Source: Cordia subcordata (Eukaryota > Streptophyta > Magnoliopsida > Boraginales > Cordiaceae). From it: a DNA stretch of 64,000 nt. The first letter of the stretch is position 1, and the number at the start of each line of letters is the position of its first letter. The notes below the pieces were generated by a model that was given only the letters and a program-made list of their open reading frames with translations, was not told the DNA's origin and searched no databases. The position numbers and the translations under genes were made by a program. Positions 23,931 through 35,766 of the stretch are shown here, piece after piece. The stretch covers positions 13,477,501-13,541,500 of the forward strand of contig JAPTOF010000017.1 of NCBI GenBank assembly GCA_028554755.1. The letters run 5' to 3'.

Positions 23931-25970
23931 ATGAATTCAACCGAGGTTACTATTATTTTATACTACAGCGGTCTAACAATAATGACCAATTATAGTCTTG
24001 ATTATAGAACTCCAAATATACCATGTAAAATCAAAATTCATCCCAGTACAACTTACGATCAATTTGTTTCTCGTGTAATTAGAAAACTAGGGTTGCGTCC
24101 GACTATTGATAGGGTTAACTTATGCTTTCGTGACGCTAGATGGGATGCCACATTGCAGTAGAGTTGTTATTATCCAAGTACAATAATTGATGATGACGAT
24201 ATGCGGGAAATGTATGGCACAACTCGCTGTGATTAGAACCATTGTGTCACACACGTAATAGTAGATGTTCAGTCTGACGACGTGTATGTGCCACAACAAA
24301 TGGCCGACGTCCCGTATCAGTCCAACATGCCAGACCTAAATGCAGCACCATTGTATGGAGAAGATGAACATATCAATATCGCAACAACAACGGCAGAGTT
24401 TGCCACTTTTTCCCTTTCCCCACAACCACAGTATACTTTTGAAGTCAGAGTACCCTCTCATCATGGCGGTGGCATAAAGGAGAGACGTGACGTTGTAGTA
24501 AATACTATTTTGTCAGAGGAGAACGAAGAAAACAAGGATAGTGAATTGAATGATCAAGAAGATATAGTCTCAGAAGCAAGTTTGAACTACCAAATTGAGA
24601 ACGAGGTAGAAGAACCGGATGTTGATACAGTGCCGGAGATAGATAAGGAGGAAGCAGTGGAGTTCCATATTGTTAGGATTGAATTCTATACAAGTAGGTA
24701 CGAGGTCATCAAACGTCTAACATGGGACCCTGACAGGATGGAACTAGCCAAACGAATGGTGTTCCCATCTAAAGTGGATGCGATAAGGGTTGTTCAACAG
24801 AACAGGATAAAAATACAAAACGAATATAGGGTTGTCAAGTCGAATAAGACCCCTGTAGAAGGTACGATATAGGAAAACACACAGTGGAAGTGTAGCATGC
24901 CCATGGTATGTATGTGTCATAAAGAAAACAACGTACAAGCAGTGGGAGATCACGCAGTATGACACCAGACATGTATGCATGGCGCAAATAACTGTGTCGG
25001 GGCACAAAATTTTGAATTTTGGTTTGGTTGGATATTTGGTGAGGCATTTCATAGCTTAGAAGGCTGATTACGAGGTCGGCTTATCCAAGCTCACATGAAA
25101 AAGAAGCTTAACGCGAATGTTAGTTACGGAAAAGCTTGGAACGGCTAAAATAAAGCAATTGAACTAGTGTATGGCAATTGAGACACCCCATATCAAATGC
25201 TCCCACAGTTTCTTGGTGCTGTGATTGCCAAGAATCCAAGTAATGTTGTGAGATATAGGTTTGCTGAAGGTTCAACACAGGCGGAAAAAATTTTTGACAT
25301 AGTTTTTTAGGCATCTGGTCCGTGCACCATGGTGTGGAGGCATATTAAACCCATGGTTTCACTAGACGGCACACACTTACGAGAAAAGTACAAGGGCCAT
25401 CTCCTAGTTGCATTAGCCACAGACGCCAACTGCCAAGTGTTGTCGTTAGCTTTTGTAGTTGTGGATGCAGAGACAACTCGTACTTGGTCGTGGTTTTTAC
25501 ATCAGTTACGTGAGAACTTTTTTACCGGGGTGCCGCAAGTGGGTATCATTTCAAATAGGCATGTAAGCATCACATATGCAATCGATCGGGTTACACGTGA
25601 CGGTCAACTTGATATAAAACATCGCATTTGCTTGAGAGATCTTCAAAGCAATGTGATGAAAAGATGACAGAATCAATTCATTAAAAACATGTATTGGATA
25701 ACTGGTCGGGAATGTCAAGCACGCAAACATGTGCATGCAATGAACATGATACTTGCTGTGGACCCTAGTGAGAACGATGTTGGCAGACAAATACTCAAGT
25801 TCCTATCTGATATCCCTGCCGATACATGGACCATGAATGCTGATAGGGGATACAGATGATGTATGATGACCACAAATAATGTCGAATGTTTCAACGTTGT
25901 CCTCGTCGGTGCAAGGGGGTTACCTGATGAGTTGTGATTTGGTGTGTGTTTGCATTGCCATTTACTTATA
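23931..25970 (+). pseudogene. MuDR/MULE transposase, N-terminal and catalytic parts
   Basis: The frame opens at MNSTEVTIILYYSG (23931), continues after stops through a 196-aa acidic stretch (24282-24872) containing the MudR-type DNA-binding domain start (MVFPSKVDAIRVVQQNRIKI), then a degenerate linker, then the MULE transposase domain at 25329-25667 (SLDGTHLREKYKGHLLVALA, TRTWSWFLHQL). In this family the D of DGTHL, the D of a SDRH-like motif and a later E form the DDE triad. Here the first D is kept, the second reads ISNRH (D to N), and a possible E lies in VECFN near 25880. At least eight in-frame stops separate the parts. It catalysed cut-and-paste transposition of the element in the nucleus; it cannot now. 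Its 3' part is displaced beyond an LTR insertion. Confidence 0.8.
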
Positions 25971-26019
25971 TTTTAGAGGAGTTGAATGCTTATAATGATG
26001 CATTAGTGTAGTACTTTTG

Positions 26020-27720
26020 ATAGAAATAGGCTTAAGCGTGAACAAATGTACATATTGAGTTTAAGAGATAAATTGCTACACTAATTGCTTGTTTTCAATG
26101 ATTAGGTGAACTCTGGGTTAAGATAAAGATTGGATGATGAAAGGTGATGAAGATGGGAAATGCACGGGGCCAAGAGAGAAGACCAAAGGCCGAAGAGATC
26201 AAAATTGGATGAAGGATGTCTGCCGGACGACCAAGGAAGAAGAGCCGGTCGACCTAGACGGTCAACCGGCCACTCCAGAAAGCTTCATCGAAAATCTGGA
26301 CGACCCCTCTTCAAGAGCCAGTCGTCCGGTTAGGTCGACTGGCCATTCCAAAGAACTCCATTAGAAAGCCGGTTGAGTACTCCAGAGGTCGGTCGACGTA
26401 GCCGGTCGACCGGCTATGCGCGAACTTATAAATAAAGCCCGATGCTGAAGAAAAAAAAGGGAGAAAAATTTTAGAGAGCTACACACGCACTTCACACCTA
26501 AACCTCACACACACTTAACCCTATATTCTAGCCGCCTTACACACACTTTTCACCAAGAGCCAAGTTTGAGTTGGAGGATTCAACATTCTTTTAGAGCAAA
26601 TCTATTCAAAAGCTGTATTCAAGATTAGCTAGGAAGAAAGGGGAGTTTCGTTATATCTCTTTCATTTTATTTTTCATTATGTTTGAGTAGGCTTGTATAG
26701 GGTGATTAAACTTATGTAATGAGTTGATTTTATACTCTTATGATATGGGATATGATGGCTGAATAAATATATATGTTTTGATTTATCTTGTTTAATTGGG
26801 TGTTCTTTCATTCATGTCTAAGTGTTTGATAAAATGCCTAGATGAGTAACATGTATATAAATTGAGGTTTGTTTGTTACTAAACACATCTAATCCATGTT
26901 ATAATCATGTCTATGTGTTTATTTATGGATGCTATGAAGTGGGTAGTGTTTTTACTCATGTCTATATGCGTATTTGCATGCCTAGTAACGAGTACAACTT
27001 CAATATTGCATATTTATGCACGCGCTAGCAAGTGAAATCCTGCTGTAATGACCTTAGAATGACGAAGCATAATTTAGAGCTAGTCTAAATCGAGTCTCCT
27101 TTGGTTTTAAATCCAGCCAATAGGTTTCCGGATAGATTTAGTCGACCTTAGCAACACTAGGTCTTGGCTTTAAACCTAGCCAACGGTTTAGGTATTAAGG
27201 TAGGTTCATTCTAAGCCACCTAGGAAGTTAGTTAGTCACCCTTGAGGCCCTAGGTCATAAGGATCACGCCGTAGCTCTAGGAGGTGCCGCCTAGGGACGG
27301 ACCCGCACTGAGTCCTAAGGGGAAATCAGGACACTAACTAGTAACCTAGTTAAGAGCACTTAGGATAGTTAGCCATCATCCCTTAATCCCATAACCTTTG
27401 AGTATGAAATTACCCATTCATAAGTCGAAGTCACCCTAATCCCTTTTCAATTGTTAGTTTCCTCTTAATCAACTTGCGTCACCATTTGTTTTTATTCATA
27501 GTTTAGTTTTATTTCGTTTACATAGAGCTCCCAATAATCCAAAACCCCAAAAGAAAAACATTCACCTAATTAGATCTTTCTTTTTAGCCCTTTTTAGAGC
27601 ACCAAGCATATGATTCATTCACATTATTCACGCCTCCCTGTGGTTCGACACTCGCACTTGTACACACTGTATTGCACGATTCGTACACTTGCGGGTCTTT
27701 TAGAGATTGCACTCGTAACA
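26020..27720 (+). mobile_element. Solo LTR of a Tat/Athila-like Ty3 element inserted in the transposase
   Basis: A 1.7-kb block with no coding interrupts the transposase between its catalytic and SWIM parts. It has a TATA-like ACTTATAAATAAAG at 26423-26436. Near its right end it carries CCCTGTGGTTCGACACTCGC and TTGCACGATTCGTACACTTG, words I recognise from plant Tat/Athila-lineage LTRs, and it ends GTAACA at 27720. The left limit and the target duplication could not be fixed. The GGTCGACCGG-rich stretch 26240-26410 is a short degenerate repeat within the U3-like part. Confidence 0.55.
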
Positions 27721-27789
27721 CGACATCATTACCCATCACAGCCCTTGTTACTAATACTTTTATAAAGATAAAATGTTACTTTCATGATT

Positions 27790-28345
27790 AGTTGGTTTAT
27801 GCCATGTAGTTAGAAAATGAAGGCCTTTGGCTCCTTCTTAGTGTGAGGGAGCTCTTTGAGAAGTGGGAGACCTCGTTACATCGCCATCATGTACTTAGTT
27901 TCAGAGAGGATGGCAGATACTAGGTCAGTCTGTTGCCAGTGTGATGGAGCGATAATCTACCATACCAAGTTGTCAACTGGGAAGAAAGTACGTGTATTTG
28001 CGATAAGTGGGTTGAATATCACTTGCCATGCTAGCATGCACAAACTGTTGCTCGGTTTAAGGAGTTTAATGTGAAGAACATGATACCTCAACAACTGACA
28101 GTGAAATCGTACAAAGAAACCTATTGGAGGACATTCGAGTCTCTTGGACACCAATTTTATTGGCCTCTAGCACCTACATGGACGTTGCATCCGAACCCAA
28201 GTCGTGTTCGAAAGAGAAGAGGACAAGCTGGAAGCCAGCTCATCGCAAACGAGATGGATCACTCGGACCGTCATGGACGACGAAGATGTACAACATGTGG
28301 TTAACCAGGTCACACTGCTACAATTTTCCATAACAACCAAAATGC
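27790..28345 (+). pseudogene. MULE transposase C-terminal part (SWIM region and zinc knuckle)
   Basis: After the LTR the frame resumes with REDGRYV-like and W-E-T-S-L words around 27845-27920, followed by the SWIM-type region. Near 28283-28310 RCTTCGQPGHTAT (28291-28313 in another frame) matches the CCHC knuckle that ends many MULE transposases, preceded by a basic stretch (SRVRKRRGQ). Frames shift repeatedly (27856-28074, 28071-28304, 28124-28333), consistent with decay. Confidence 0.65.
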
Positions 28346-28381
28346 GTAATCCGTTATGTTCAGCAGTTGCCACAAGTGTTA

Positions 28382-28550
28382 TATGTAATCATTTTATGTC
28401 TATTTGTTTTGACGTTATAATGTTATTATGTAATCGTTTTATGCTTATTTGTTGTAACGTTGTAATGTTATTGTGTAATTAAAGTTGTCTGCCTACTTGT
28501 TGTGACGTTGTAACGTTATTGTCTAATTTATGTTGTCATGTCTACTTCAA
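28382..28550. repeat. Degenerate tandem repeat of about 55-59 bp, about three copies
   Basis: TGTAAT...TTATGTCTATTTGTT..GACGTT.TAATGTTATT recurs with about 55-59-bp spacing just after the transposase coding end, possibly part of its 3' region. Confidence 0.6.
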
Positions 28551-28739
28551 CTGTAGGTTGCTCGTGCACAACGTAGTTAATTGGAAACAATAAGAACTCA
28601 ATGGACCATAAAAAACATAACGTAGTCTAACATAAATGAAAAACTAAATGAAAGTCTAATCACTACATAATAATGTGTCATAAATACATATGAAAAAAAA
28701 GTGCTCCAAAACTGAATATATTATTGAGGTGTGTAATGA

Positions 28740-31192
28740 TCAGGCCCCTTCCCCCTGTTAGTGCGGACAGGTAACTAACGTCTAACAAAAGATGGTGCGT
28801 GACGTTTCCTAGAGGAACGTGTCTGACGGCGTAGAGGCTCCTGTGCCTGTGGCTGGTGCATGGGTCGTATATGCCTCGGACTGCGGTGGTTGGTCCTGCT
28901 GCTCAACATCACTGTCTACCAACTAATCGCGAACGTAGTCCCGGGACCCATGTATCTGCTCGGAGACCCCCCTGATGACCCGCCCTGCTTCACCTCGTCA
29001 TCCTTTTCGCCGTCATCGGGCTCATCAATCAACGGCCTAGAGAATCCGCCAGCCTGGAACACACATTGTCTACCGCCACTGCTATGACCTATATGTATGC
29101 TGGAATAGTCAATGGGGAACAAACGACACATGGATCGATGCAATGGTAGCTGTGTGGGTGGATGATATACTAGCAATGATGCATTGGGGGTGAACGGCTA
29201 TGATGACCTTGTGGGATACGTGTGAGTACGCTGCGAAGGTCGAGTATGCTTTGAACAATGCTCTCTATGCTGCTGCAATGGCTGCAACGAAGACACATCA
29301 GGCAACTCCCACACGGCTCTCTGCTGTATGAGATGCTCGTGCTGTGCGTGTCAGAGTGTACTCTTGCTATGCAACTGCATGAGCTACAAGTGTCGCATCA
29401 TATGTTTCATTGAATGTGCATCGACGCGAAGGTCTTCTTGCTCGTAACGCTGCAGCAAATCACGGGAATGGTGGACCACATGCTAAACAACTAACGCCTG
29501 TAGGAAAACATAACATATCAAATAATAGTCCACTGTTTTCATTGAGAAACATAAAAAAGAGTACAAAGGCCGCTTACCAGTGACGTCTCATCACGTACAA
29601 ATACCATTTAACCATCCCTCATATGACTTTTACTTGGATGACTGACATATAATATGGTCACCCCACAGTACCAAGTCATGTAAGTTCAGAGTGCTACTGC
29701 TGTCAGCGCATCCTCCAACTGTCCATGGAAAACATGCTGCTACCAATTCCCCCACATAGCCACAGCCCCTGTCAGCGCATCTCTCTCAACATTTTTCTTC
29801 CCGTCCCTATGTTTCTCATAAGTAGGTGGATTAGGAAGGATTGCCAACCGTAGTCCAAACTATCACAAGACACGATCCGAACGGTGCCACTCAATAGTAT
29901 GCCCAAATATCAAAGGGATTCGGGCACGCCAGATGTCACTGTTATGAACACAATACAGTGGGAGGTTACCCAATATCGTCCTGAATGGCTGCCATGTGAA
30001 CTGTAACCAAAACAAGTACCGAATAGTTAATTACATACCTCACGCTCGTGTACAATAACAGAAGATATGAATTTTTAATAAAGCAACTTAAGTGTACTAT
30101 ACTTTGTTAGGCTGCAGATAGTCTATAACATCCCGACACTCAACCTGCCCTGACTTTCCGGATGCATCTGTCATTTCCTTTTTCACGTAAAACACTGCAC
30201 CTCGTGGAATGCTAGGGAGCTGAAACATAGGCTTGAGATGTTGCTACTATCGTTGTAGCTGCTCTCGTGTGGGATATAGGAGCTGAGACCGAAAAGTCGT
30301 GAATTTATCCCATGCAAAAACTGCAAGCAGTAAATATGTGTTATGTTATAATGACGCTTGTTATAATAAAGTTAACATTCACAAAATCTAAACATAACTA
30401 CTTGATGCAAACCAATATTTGGACTAGTGTCACGGCTCTGCAACACCTTTACACTAACAGAAGGAGATGACGTCCAGCTGCTGGTACAAATATACTAGTA
30501 CAGCTGCGTCCGAGTTATACTGCCGAATATGCTCAAAGTCTGCCAAATACATCAGCCAGGCCAAATTACCCTCATTCGTACTCGTGTTCGCAAAAAAGTG
30601 ACAGCAAATTAAGAGAAATATCCACAGCCGTGCTCGTTGCTGTGCCTAGTATTAAGTGGGGTTATCCGGAGTACCTTGCATCACAAATTTGTCCCGCATC
30701 TGGATGAAATTTATTGAGCACCCCCACAATGTCAATACGACCGGTACCGTCATCCGCAATCGCATCTGCATCAATCCCCAACAAATCACGAATCATGACA
30801 ACCCAATCATCCCTCGAGCGTGGGGTCGTATCAAGCACTGGAATAGGAGTACCAGTCACAGGAAGACCCCAATACACAACCACATCCTGCAAGATGGTGG
30901 TAGCCTCCCCTACGGGTAAATTAAATGTGTGGGTCTCTGACTGCCACCTCTCAATCATGGTAGTAATCAATCCGTGGTTAAATTGATGGTGGCGGGATTT
31001 ATAACACCTATAGAATCCTGTCTCTACCAACTGCTGCTGTACTAAGGGGTGCTCTTGATCATTAAATAAAGACTGATCTAACTTGTAGCATCTAAAGGTA
31101 CCTAAATGGTATAGATCCTACAAATATTACACCTGGTGCTCCAGATAGTGGCACAGTAACATGGTGTCTACTAGTGCAGGTCGAGTATCCAT
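28740..31192 (-). pseudogene. Plant mobile domain (PMD) gene carried by the MULE
   Basis: On the minus strand a start codon at 31192 opens MDTRPALVDTMLLCHYLEHQ. The domain core is in the frame at 30662-31030: ITTMIERWQSETHTFNLPVG, then ATTILQDVVVYWGLPVTG. In the PMD family the hallmark is 'l..rW..ETHTFHlp.GE.titL.Dv....GLp..G'. Further parts follow at lower coordinates (30530-30600, LAWLMYLADFEHIRQYNSDA; about 30100-30250; 29640-29990), and the tail at 28916-29176 is low-complexity and charged. Many stops interrupt it. PMD proteins occur both as host genes (MAIN/MAIL) and inside Mutator and Ty3 elements; the location between the TIRs and convergent with the transposase argues for an element-borne copy. 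Confidence 0.75.
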
Positions 31193-31199
31193 AATAAGT

Positions 31200-31379
31200 C
31201 CTAAAATAAAAAATAATAATAACGATTAACTAAGTATACTTTATTCTAAAATTTAAATCTCTAATTTATCAAATAATAATAATGATAACACTAATCATAA
31301 TAATAATAATAACATCAATAATAGTATTATTAATAATAATAACTAAAAGATAACATTAACCACCACCATCATCATCATC

Positions 31380-31411
<32 letters not shown>

Positions 31412-31976
31412 TGATAATAATATCAATAATAGTAGTAGTAGTAGTAGTAGTAATAACTAAAAGATAACATTAATCATAAAAATATTAATATTGTTAATAA
31501 TAATGATAATCTTAATAATAATAATAATGATAACTCTAATTTATTAAATAATAATAATGGTAACACTAATCATAATAATAATAATATCAATAATAGTATT
31601 ATTAATAATAATAATAATAACTAAAAGATAACATTAATAATCCATCATCATCGTCGTCGTCGTCGTCATCATCATCATAATAATAATAAAATAATAATGA
31701 TAATAATATCAATAATAGCAATAATAAAATTAATAATAACATTAATCATCATCATCATCATCATCATCATAATAATAAAAATTATAAATAATGATAATAT
31801 TATCAATAATAGTAATAATAAAATTAATAATAACATCTAAAAGATAACGTTAATCATAAAAATAATAATATTGTTAATAATAATGATGATAATAATAATA
31901 ATAACAACAACAACATTTAATATTAATAATATCAAAATAGTAATAATAAGATTAATAATAATAATAATCATACTAA
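31200..31976. repeat. Trinucleotide-repeat tract (AAT / ATC / GTC mixtures)
   Basis: About 780 bp almost wholly of AAT, ATG/ATC, AGT and short CGT runs, with an internal larger period of about 250-300 bp (AACTAAAAGATAACATTAA recurs near 31340, 31455, 31620 and 31830). The same tract resumes at 40721-40860 on the other side of the pararetrovirus cluster. Confidence 0.9.
31912..31976 (+). repeat. Left copy of 62-65 bp direct repeat flanking the pararetrovirus cluster
   Basis: Starts AACATTTAATATTAATAATA and ends ATCATACTAA. It matches 40721-40782 except for one extra AAT unit. Confidence 0.9.
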
Positions 31977-32029
31977 GCTCACCTTACTTTTGCAAACAAC
32001 TTTTGAAAACAACAAAGGGCTAACTTTTG

Positions 32030-32925
32030 TTCCTAAGGCGATCAAATGGCATGAAATCGAGTTGCCTACGGAATGGATGGTTCCAACACTAGTTACAATA
32101 GCTCCACTGCAACATGACGACCTTGCCTCCATCGAGCAACACTAAGATGGTTCAGTTGAGATCAAGTTCAACAGTCAAGAAAAAATCAGGTTTAGTACCT
32201 CTGACTTCGAATCGGTTAGAAGATCTAACTCTTCCCGATCATCCAAGGTAGACTCTGAGCCTGAATATCCTTTCCAACATGTTTTACATGTTCCTGACTG
32301 TCCTTATGTCCATCAACGGTCAAAATCCAATATTCCTCTTGGAACAGTGGAAACTGTCCCAATTCCTCAGAATGTTTATGTCCAGCAACCTAACATGTCA
32401 CCAACAGCCAGTGACATGGTTGGACCCTTTTCATCATCCACAAAAAATCTTTTTATGGTTAATACTGAGTTCAAAATTGATTTTTTTTTCTCAAAACTGA
32501 TTTTAATTCTGCTCAAAATGAGGAAAAAAGAACATGGTTTCTTCAACACTTCTCGAGATCTCAAAAGGATGAAATCCATGAAGAAATTTATCATTTTATG
32601 TGACAAAATAAAATCACTCTTCCTTTTTTCCAGTGGTTTGAAATGTTTTCAGCAGCTCAAGAAATTGAGTATCCTTTTTCAAATCTCCAAATGGTTTCTT
32701 TCTCAACAAGTAAGTGGCTGCTTTCAGATAAAAAAATCTACGGTGGATTCAAAAAGACCTCCGTTTGAAAGCATCCAAATTCCTTTCCAAGAATTCTCAA
32801 TTCCTGCATCTCCTATCAAAGGATATTTCTCTTCTCTAGATACATCTAAGGAAACAACAATTAGGGAGACCAATAAGATAATTGAACAAAATAATTTTAA
32901 TAACCAATACCTAGATTCGTAAGGT
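32030..32925 (+). pseudogene. Pararetrovirus polyprotein segment between movement and coat proteins
   Basis: Begins with AIKWHEIELPTEW-like text and continues with serine-rich low-complexity sequence, the region that follows the movement protein domain in petuvirus-like polyproteins. A stop near 32143 and a frame change near 32490 interrupt it. The movement-protein core that should precede it is absent here and appears separately at 34500-35037. Confidence 0.6.
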
Positions 32926-32949
32926 ACCCAACTTGACAAAATTGAAGCT

Positions 32950-34241
32950 TTGGTTTCAAAAGACCCTGTCCCAACCAAAACTTCCTCTACAATCTCCTCC
33001 CCAATCATCAAGTCTGTCTCTCTTCCTTCAGAAGTTAAGTTAAAGGAAAACCCTAATGCTGATCTTCTAAGAAAAGTGGAAGAACAAATCCAACTACTCC
33101 AATCTCTTTCCCTCAAAGGAAAGAATAAGGTAGTTCCCGAAACTCCTTCGCCTCAAGTGGTGGCTTCTAGATCTGTCATTCGACCACCCATGGCACATCC
33201 TCCTTCAACTTCAAGGAATATCTCGGAGATGGTTAACAAATCTCAAGAGACTCCTTCCTTTTCCCAACACAAATCTGTTACAGTCATCAATCAGGACCCA
33301 GACCAAGAGACATCTGATTCTGATTCTTCTATTTCTGCAATAGAAAAACAATTTGTCCAACAAAAATCCCTTCCTCAAAACCCTTCTCAACTTCAAGCTA
33401 TTGTAACCCACAAATCTCCTTATTTTCCTTCTCCAAACTACTATTACAAGCCATCCCCCATTGATATTGGCTTCGAAGAACGTGAGTCATTTGTCCAAAA
33501 ATCATATTCTGACGGCGTTCTTTATGAATGGAATATCAACGGCAGAAGTGAGTATGAAATACTCAACCTTCTTCAGGAAATGACTATGGCTTCAAACGTC
33601 TTTAAGATTCACAACAAGACGGATCAACATGTCGCCAAACTCCTCGTTACTGGATTCACCGGCGTCCTCAAAGATTGGTGGAAAAACTATCTCACGAGCG
33701 AACAACGTCAAGGAATCTATAACGCGGTTCAAAAGGATCAAGCTGGCAATCCAATTCTCAATGACCATGGCCAGATGATCTCTGACGCTACCAACACCCT
33801 CTTCTCAACAATCGCAATCCATTTCATAGATGGATCAGACTCACTCCATGACAAGAGTCTAGAAACCCTCTCAAACCTTAGGTGCAAAACTGTTCAAGAT
33901 TTTAGGTGGTACAAAGATACCTTTCTTACTAGGGTTATGCTCCGACCTGATTGTCAACATTCGTTTTGGAAAGAAAAGTTTCTTTTCGGACTCCCTCCTC
34001 TTTTTGCAGAAAAGGTGTGAACCAAACTCTGCAATCAAAATGGTGGTTATATTTCTTATGATCACCTCTCATACGGCCAACTTATCGCTGTCATCAACCA
34101 AACAGGTTTGGAACTCTGCACAGACCTGCGTATCAAGAATTAATTGGAACGACAACGGCTTTCAACACGTAAGGAGCTAGGTAATTTCGATGAACAATTC
34201 GGTTACCAGTCTCTTCGCAAACCAAGTCGCTCCAAGCCCGA
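32950..34241 (+). pseudogene. Pararetrovirus coat-protein region, plus-strand copy
   Basis: A 356-codon open frame (32950-34020) runs from a Ser/Pro/Lys-rich N-terminal arm through a conserved core (for example EWNINGRSEYEILNLLQEMT, GFTGVLKDWWKNYL and LSNLRCKTVQDFRWYKDTFL) to a stop at 34018. Homology continues in a shifted frame to 34241 (a basic RKPSRSKP-type stretch) and then ends abruptly before the zinc knuckle. Coat proteins of this family package the DNA genome; the core resembles a retroviral capsid fold. The same region occurs three times in reverse at 37209-40720. Broken by the frameshift at the end of the core. Confidence 0.75.
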
Positions 34242-34258
34242 CTATCTGTGTTTTATTT

Positions 34259-34307
34259 GTGTCCTTACTTTCTGCTTAACGAGTTTGACAGTATTGGTGT
34301 GTCGTTC
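34259..34307 (-). repeat. 49-bp direct repeat (antisense RNase H fragment), left copy
   Basis: GTGTCCTTACTTTCTGCTTA... matches 35062-35110 with four differences. In the right copy it is the RNase H coding strand in reverse. The left copy abuts the primer-binding site. Confidence 0.85.
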
Positions 34308-34308
34308 C

Positions 34309-34324
34309 TGGTATCAGAGCCAAG
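34309..34324 (+). promoter_or_regulatory. Primer-binding site complementary to initiator tRNA-Met
   Basis: TGGTATCAGAGCCAAG begins with TGGTATCAGAGC, the canonical tRNA-Met primer site shared by Caulimoviridae and many plant retroelements. A non-coding leader of about 175 bp follows before the movement-protein ATG at 34500. Confidence 0.85.
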
Positions 34325-34499
34325 TTCTTTGTTTGTTTGTGTGTATTCAACATCTATCTGTGCTTTATTCAAGTGAGTGTCTAGTATCTCGACTACATAT
34401 AGCGGCGTAGTGTAATTCCCGGTGAGCCGAGAGATAGGCGTTTAGGGCGATGTAAAACGTTCGCTGTAGTAGTGTTACCACCATTTATTTGCATTTGAT

Positions 34500-35037
34500 A
34501 TGGATAGGTTTTGGAAAAGCCATTCAAATAAACAACTTGCATCTGCATCTAGTAATAACTCAGCAAACGTTTTGAATAAACAAAAACAAAAGTTTTTGGA
34601 AATTCAACAACATCTTTCAGATTGGACTTTACCTGAAGTTCCTATCTCTCAGTTTACAAAACCCATACCTTTGATTTTTCAACAAGTTATCAAATCAACA
34701 CGGTTGAACAGACCATAAGCATTAATGAACCTGTTCAATCTATTCAACTCCTTTTTGAAAAAGCTATCAACAAGCATGCACAAAAATACAACTTTTTGCA
34801 TATAGCTTTAGTTACCATTGCAGTCAAACCTTTGACCAGAGATGGTCTCAACAACTCTGTCCTTTTATGTCTTCGTGATGCACGTCATCACAATTATGCT
34901 GATTCATTGTTAGGCACAATTGCATTTAGCCTTTCATCAGGACCAGTATTTTTCAACTGTTATCCAAATTTTTCGGTTGCACTCAACTGTCCAGGAACCA
35001 CAAAAGCTTTAACACTGGACAACTTTGTAGGCCTGTA
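34500..35037 (+). pseudogene. Pararetrovirus movement protein, N-terminal part
   Basis: Opens at 34500 (MDRFWKSHSNKQ). A frame break occurs near 34700, and homology resumes in the frame at 34796-35038 with HIALVTIAVKPLTRDGLNN and LRDARHHNYADSLLGTIA, the conserved heart of the viral movement protein family (30K-type). The family helps virus pass through plasmodesmata. The copy stops at 35037, where the downstream text changes to antisense RNase H. The C-terminal continuation appears instead at 32030. Confidence 0.75.
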
Positions 35038-35055
35038 GATGGGGAAGACCTAAAC

Positions 35056-35760
35056 AAAGAAGTGTCCTTGCTTTCTGCTTAAGGAGTTTGACAGTATCGG
35101 TGTGTTGTTCTGAACAGGCTAGAGGATTTTTGGAAAGACGCTGGTACAGAGGTTTGGCAATTTTGGTGAGGTCTTGACAGAACTCAGAAACATAGTTGAG
35201 ACATCCTAAAAACCTCTGGAGTTGAGTTTTTTCTTTGATTTCATCAGGAAACTTGGACGCAAACTCTAGACTTCTATCTATGGGAATGATAGTTCCTTGA
35301 GTGATGTTGTGTCCTAAGAATCTAATGTTAGTTTTGAAAAGCTTGATTTTTGGTGCAGAAACAACTAATCCATTAGTTTTAATGAGAAGAACAAATGTAT
35401 GCAGATGCTTCCAATGCTGATGAATGTTGTCAGAAAAAATAAGAACATCATCAATATAAACAATAGAAAATGTTGAATAAGGTTGAAAATATCATTCATG
35501 ATTTTTTGAAATTCAGAGGGGGCATTCTTGAGACCGAAAGGCATAACGTTCCATTCGTATTGACCAAAAGGGACGTTAAACGCAGTCTTGTGCAGGTCTT
35601 CTTCCCGAACTTGAATTTGATTATATGCTCCCTTCATATCGAATGTTGAGAAGATCTTCGCATTGACGAGTCGTTTGAGAAGATCGCGTTTGTTGGGCAA
35701 TGGATATCGAATCCATTAGAGCGCGCTGTTAAGAGGCTTGTAGTTGATGACCATCCGCGG
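35056..35760 (-). pseudogene. Pararetrovirus reverse transcriptase and start of RNase H
   Basis: Minus-strand text from 35700 downward reads NAKIFSTFDMKGAYNQIQV and FGQYEWNVMPFGLKNAP, motifs of Caulimoviridae reverse transcriptase. The catalytic YIDDV motif is present near 35455 but in a different frame from 35365-35700, so a frameshift separates them. The connection segment (LGHNITQG, TQLQRFLGCLNYV) leads to the first few residues of RNase H, then ends at 35056 against the movement-protein block. The RNase H catalytic residues are not present. Confidence 0.75.
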
Positions 35761-35766
35761 GGTTCC

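Noticed and set aside
31200..31976. CRISPR-like or satellite array
   Set aside because: Pure trinucleotide microsatellite without spacers; the genome is eukaryotic.
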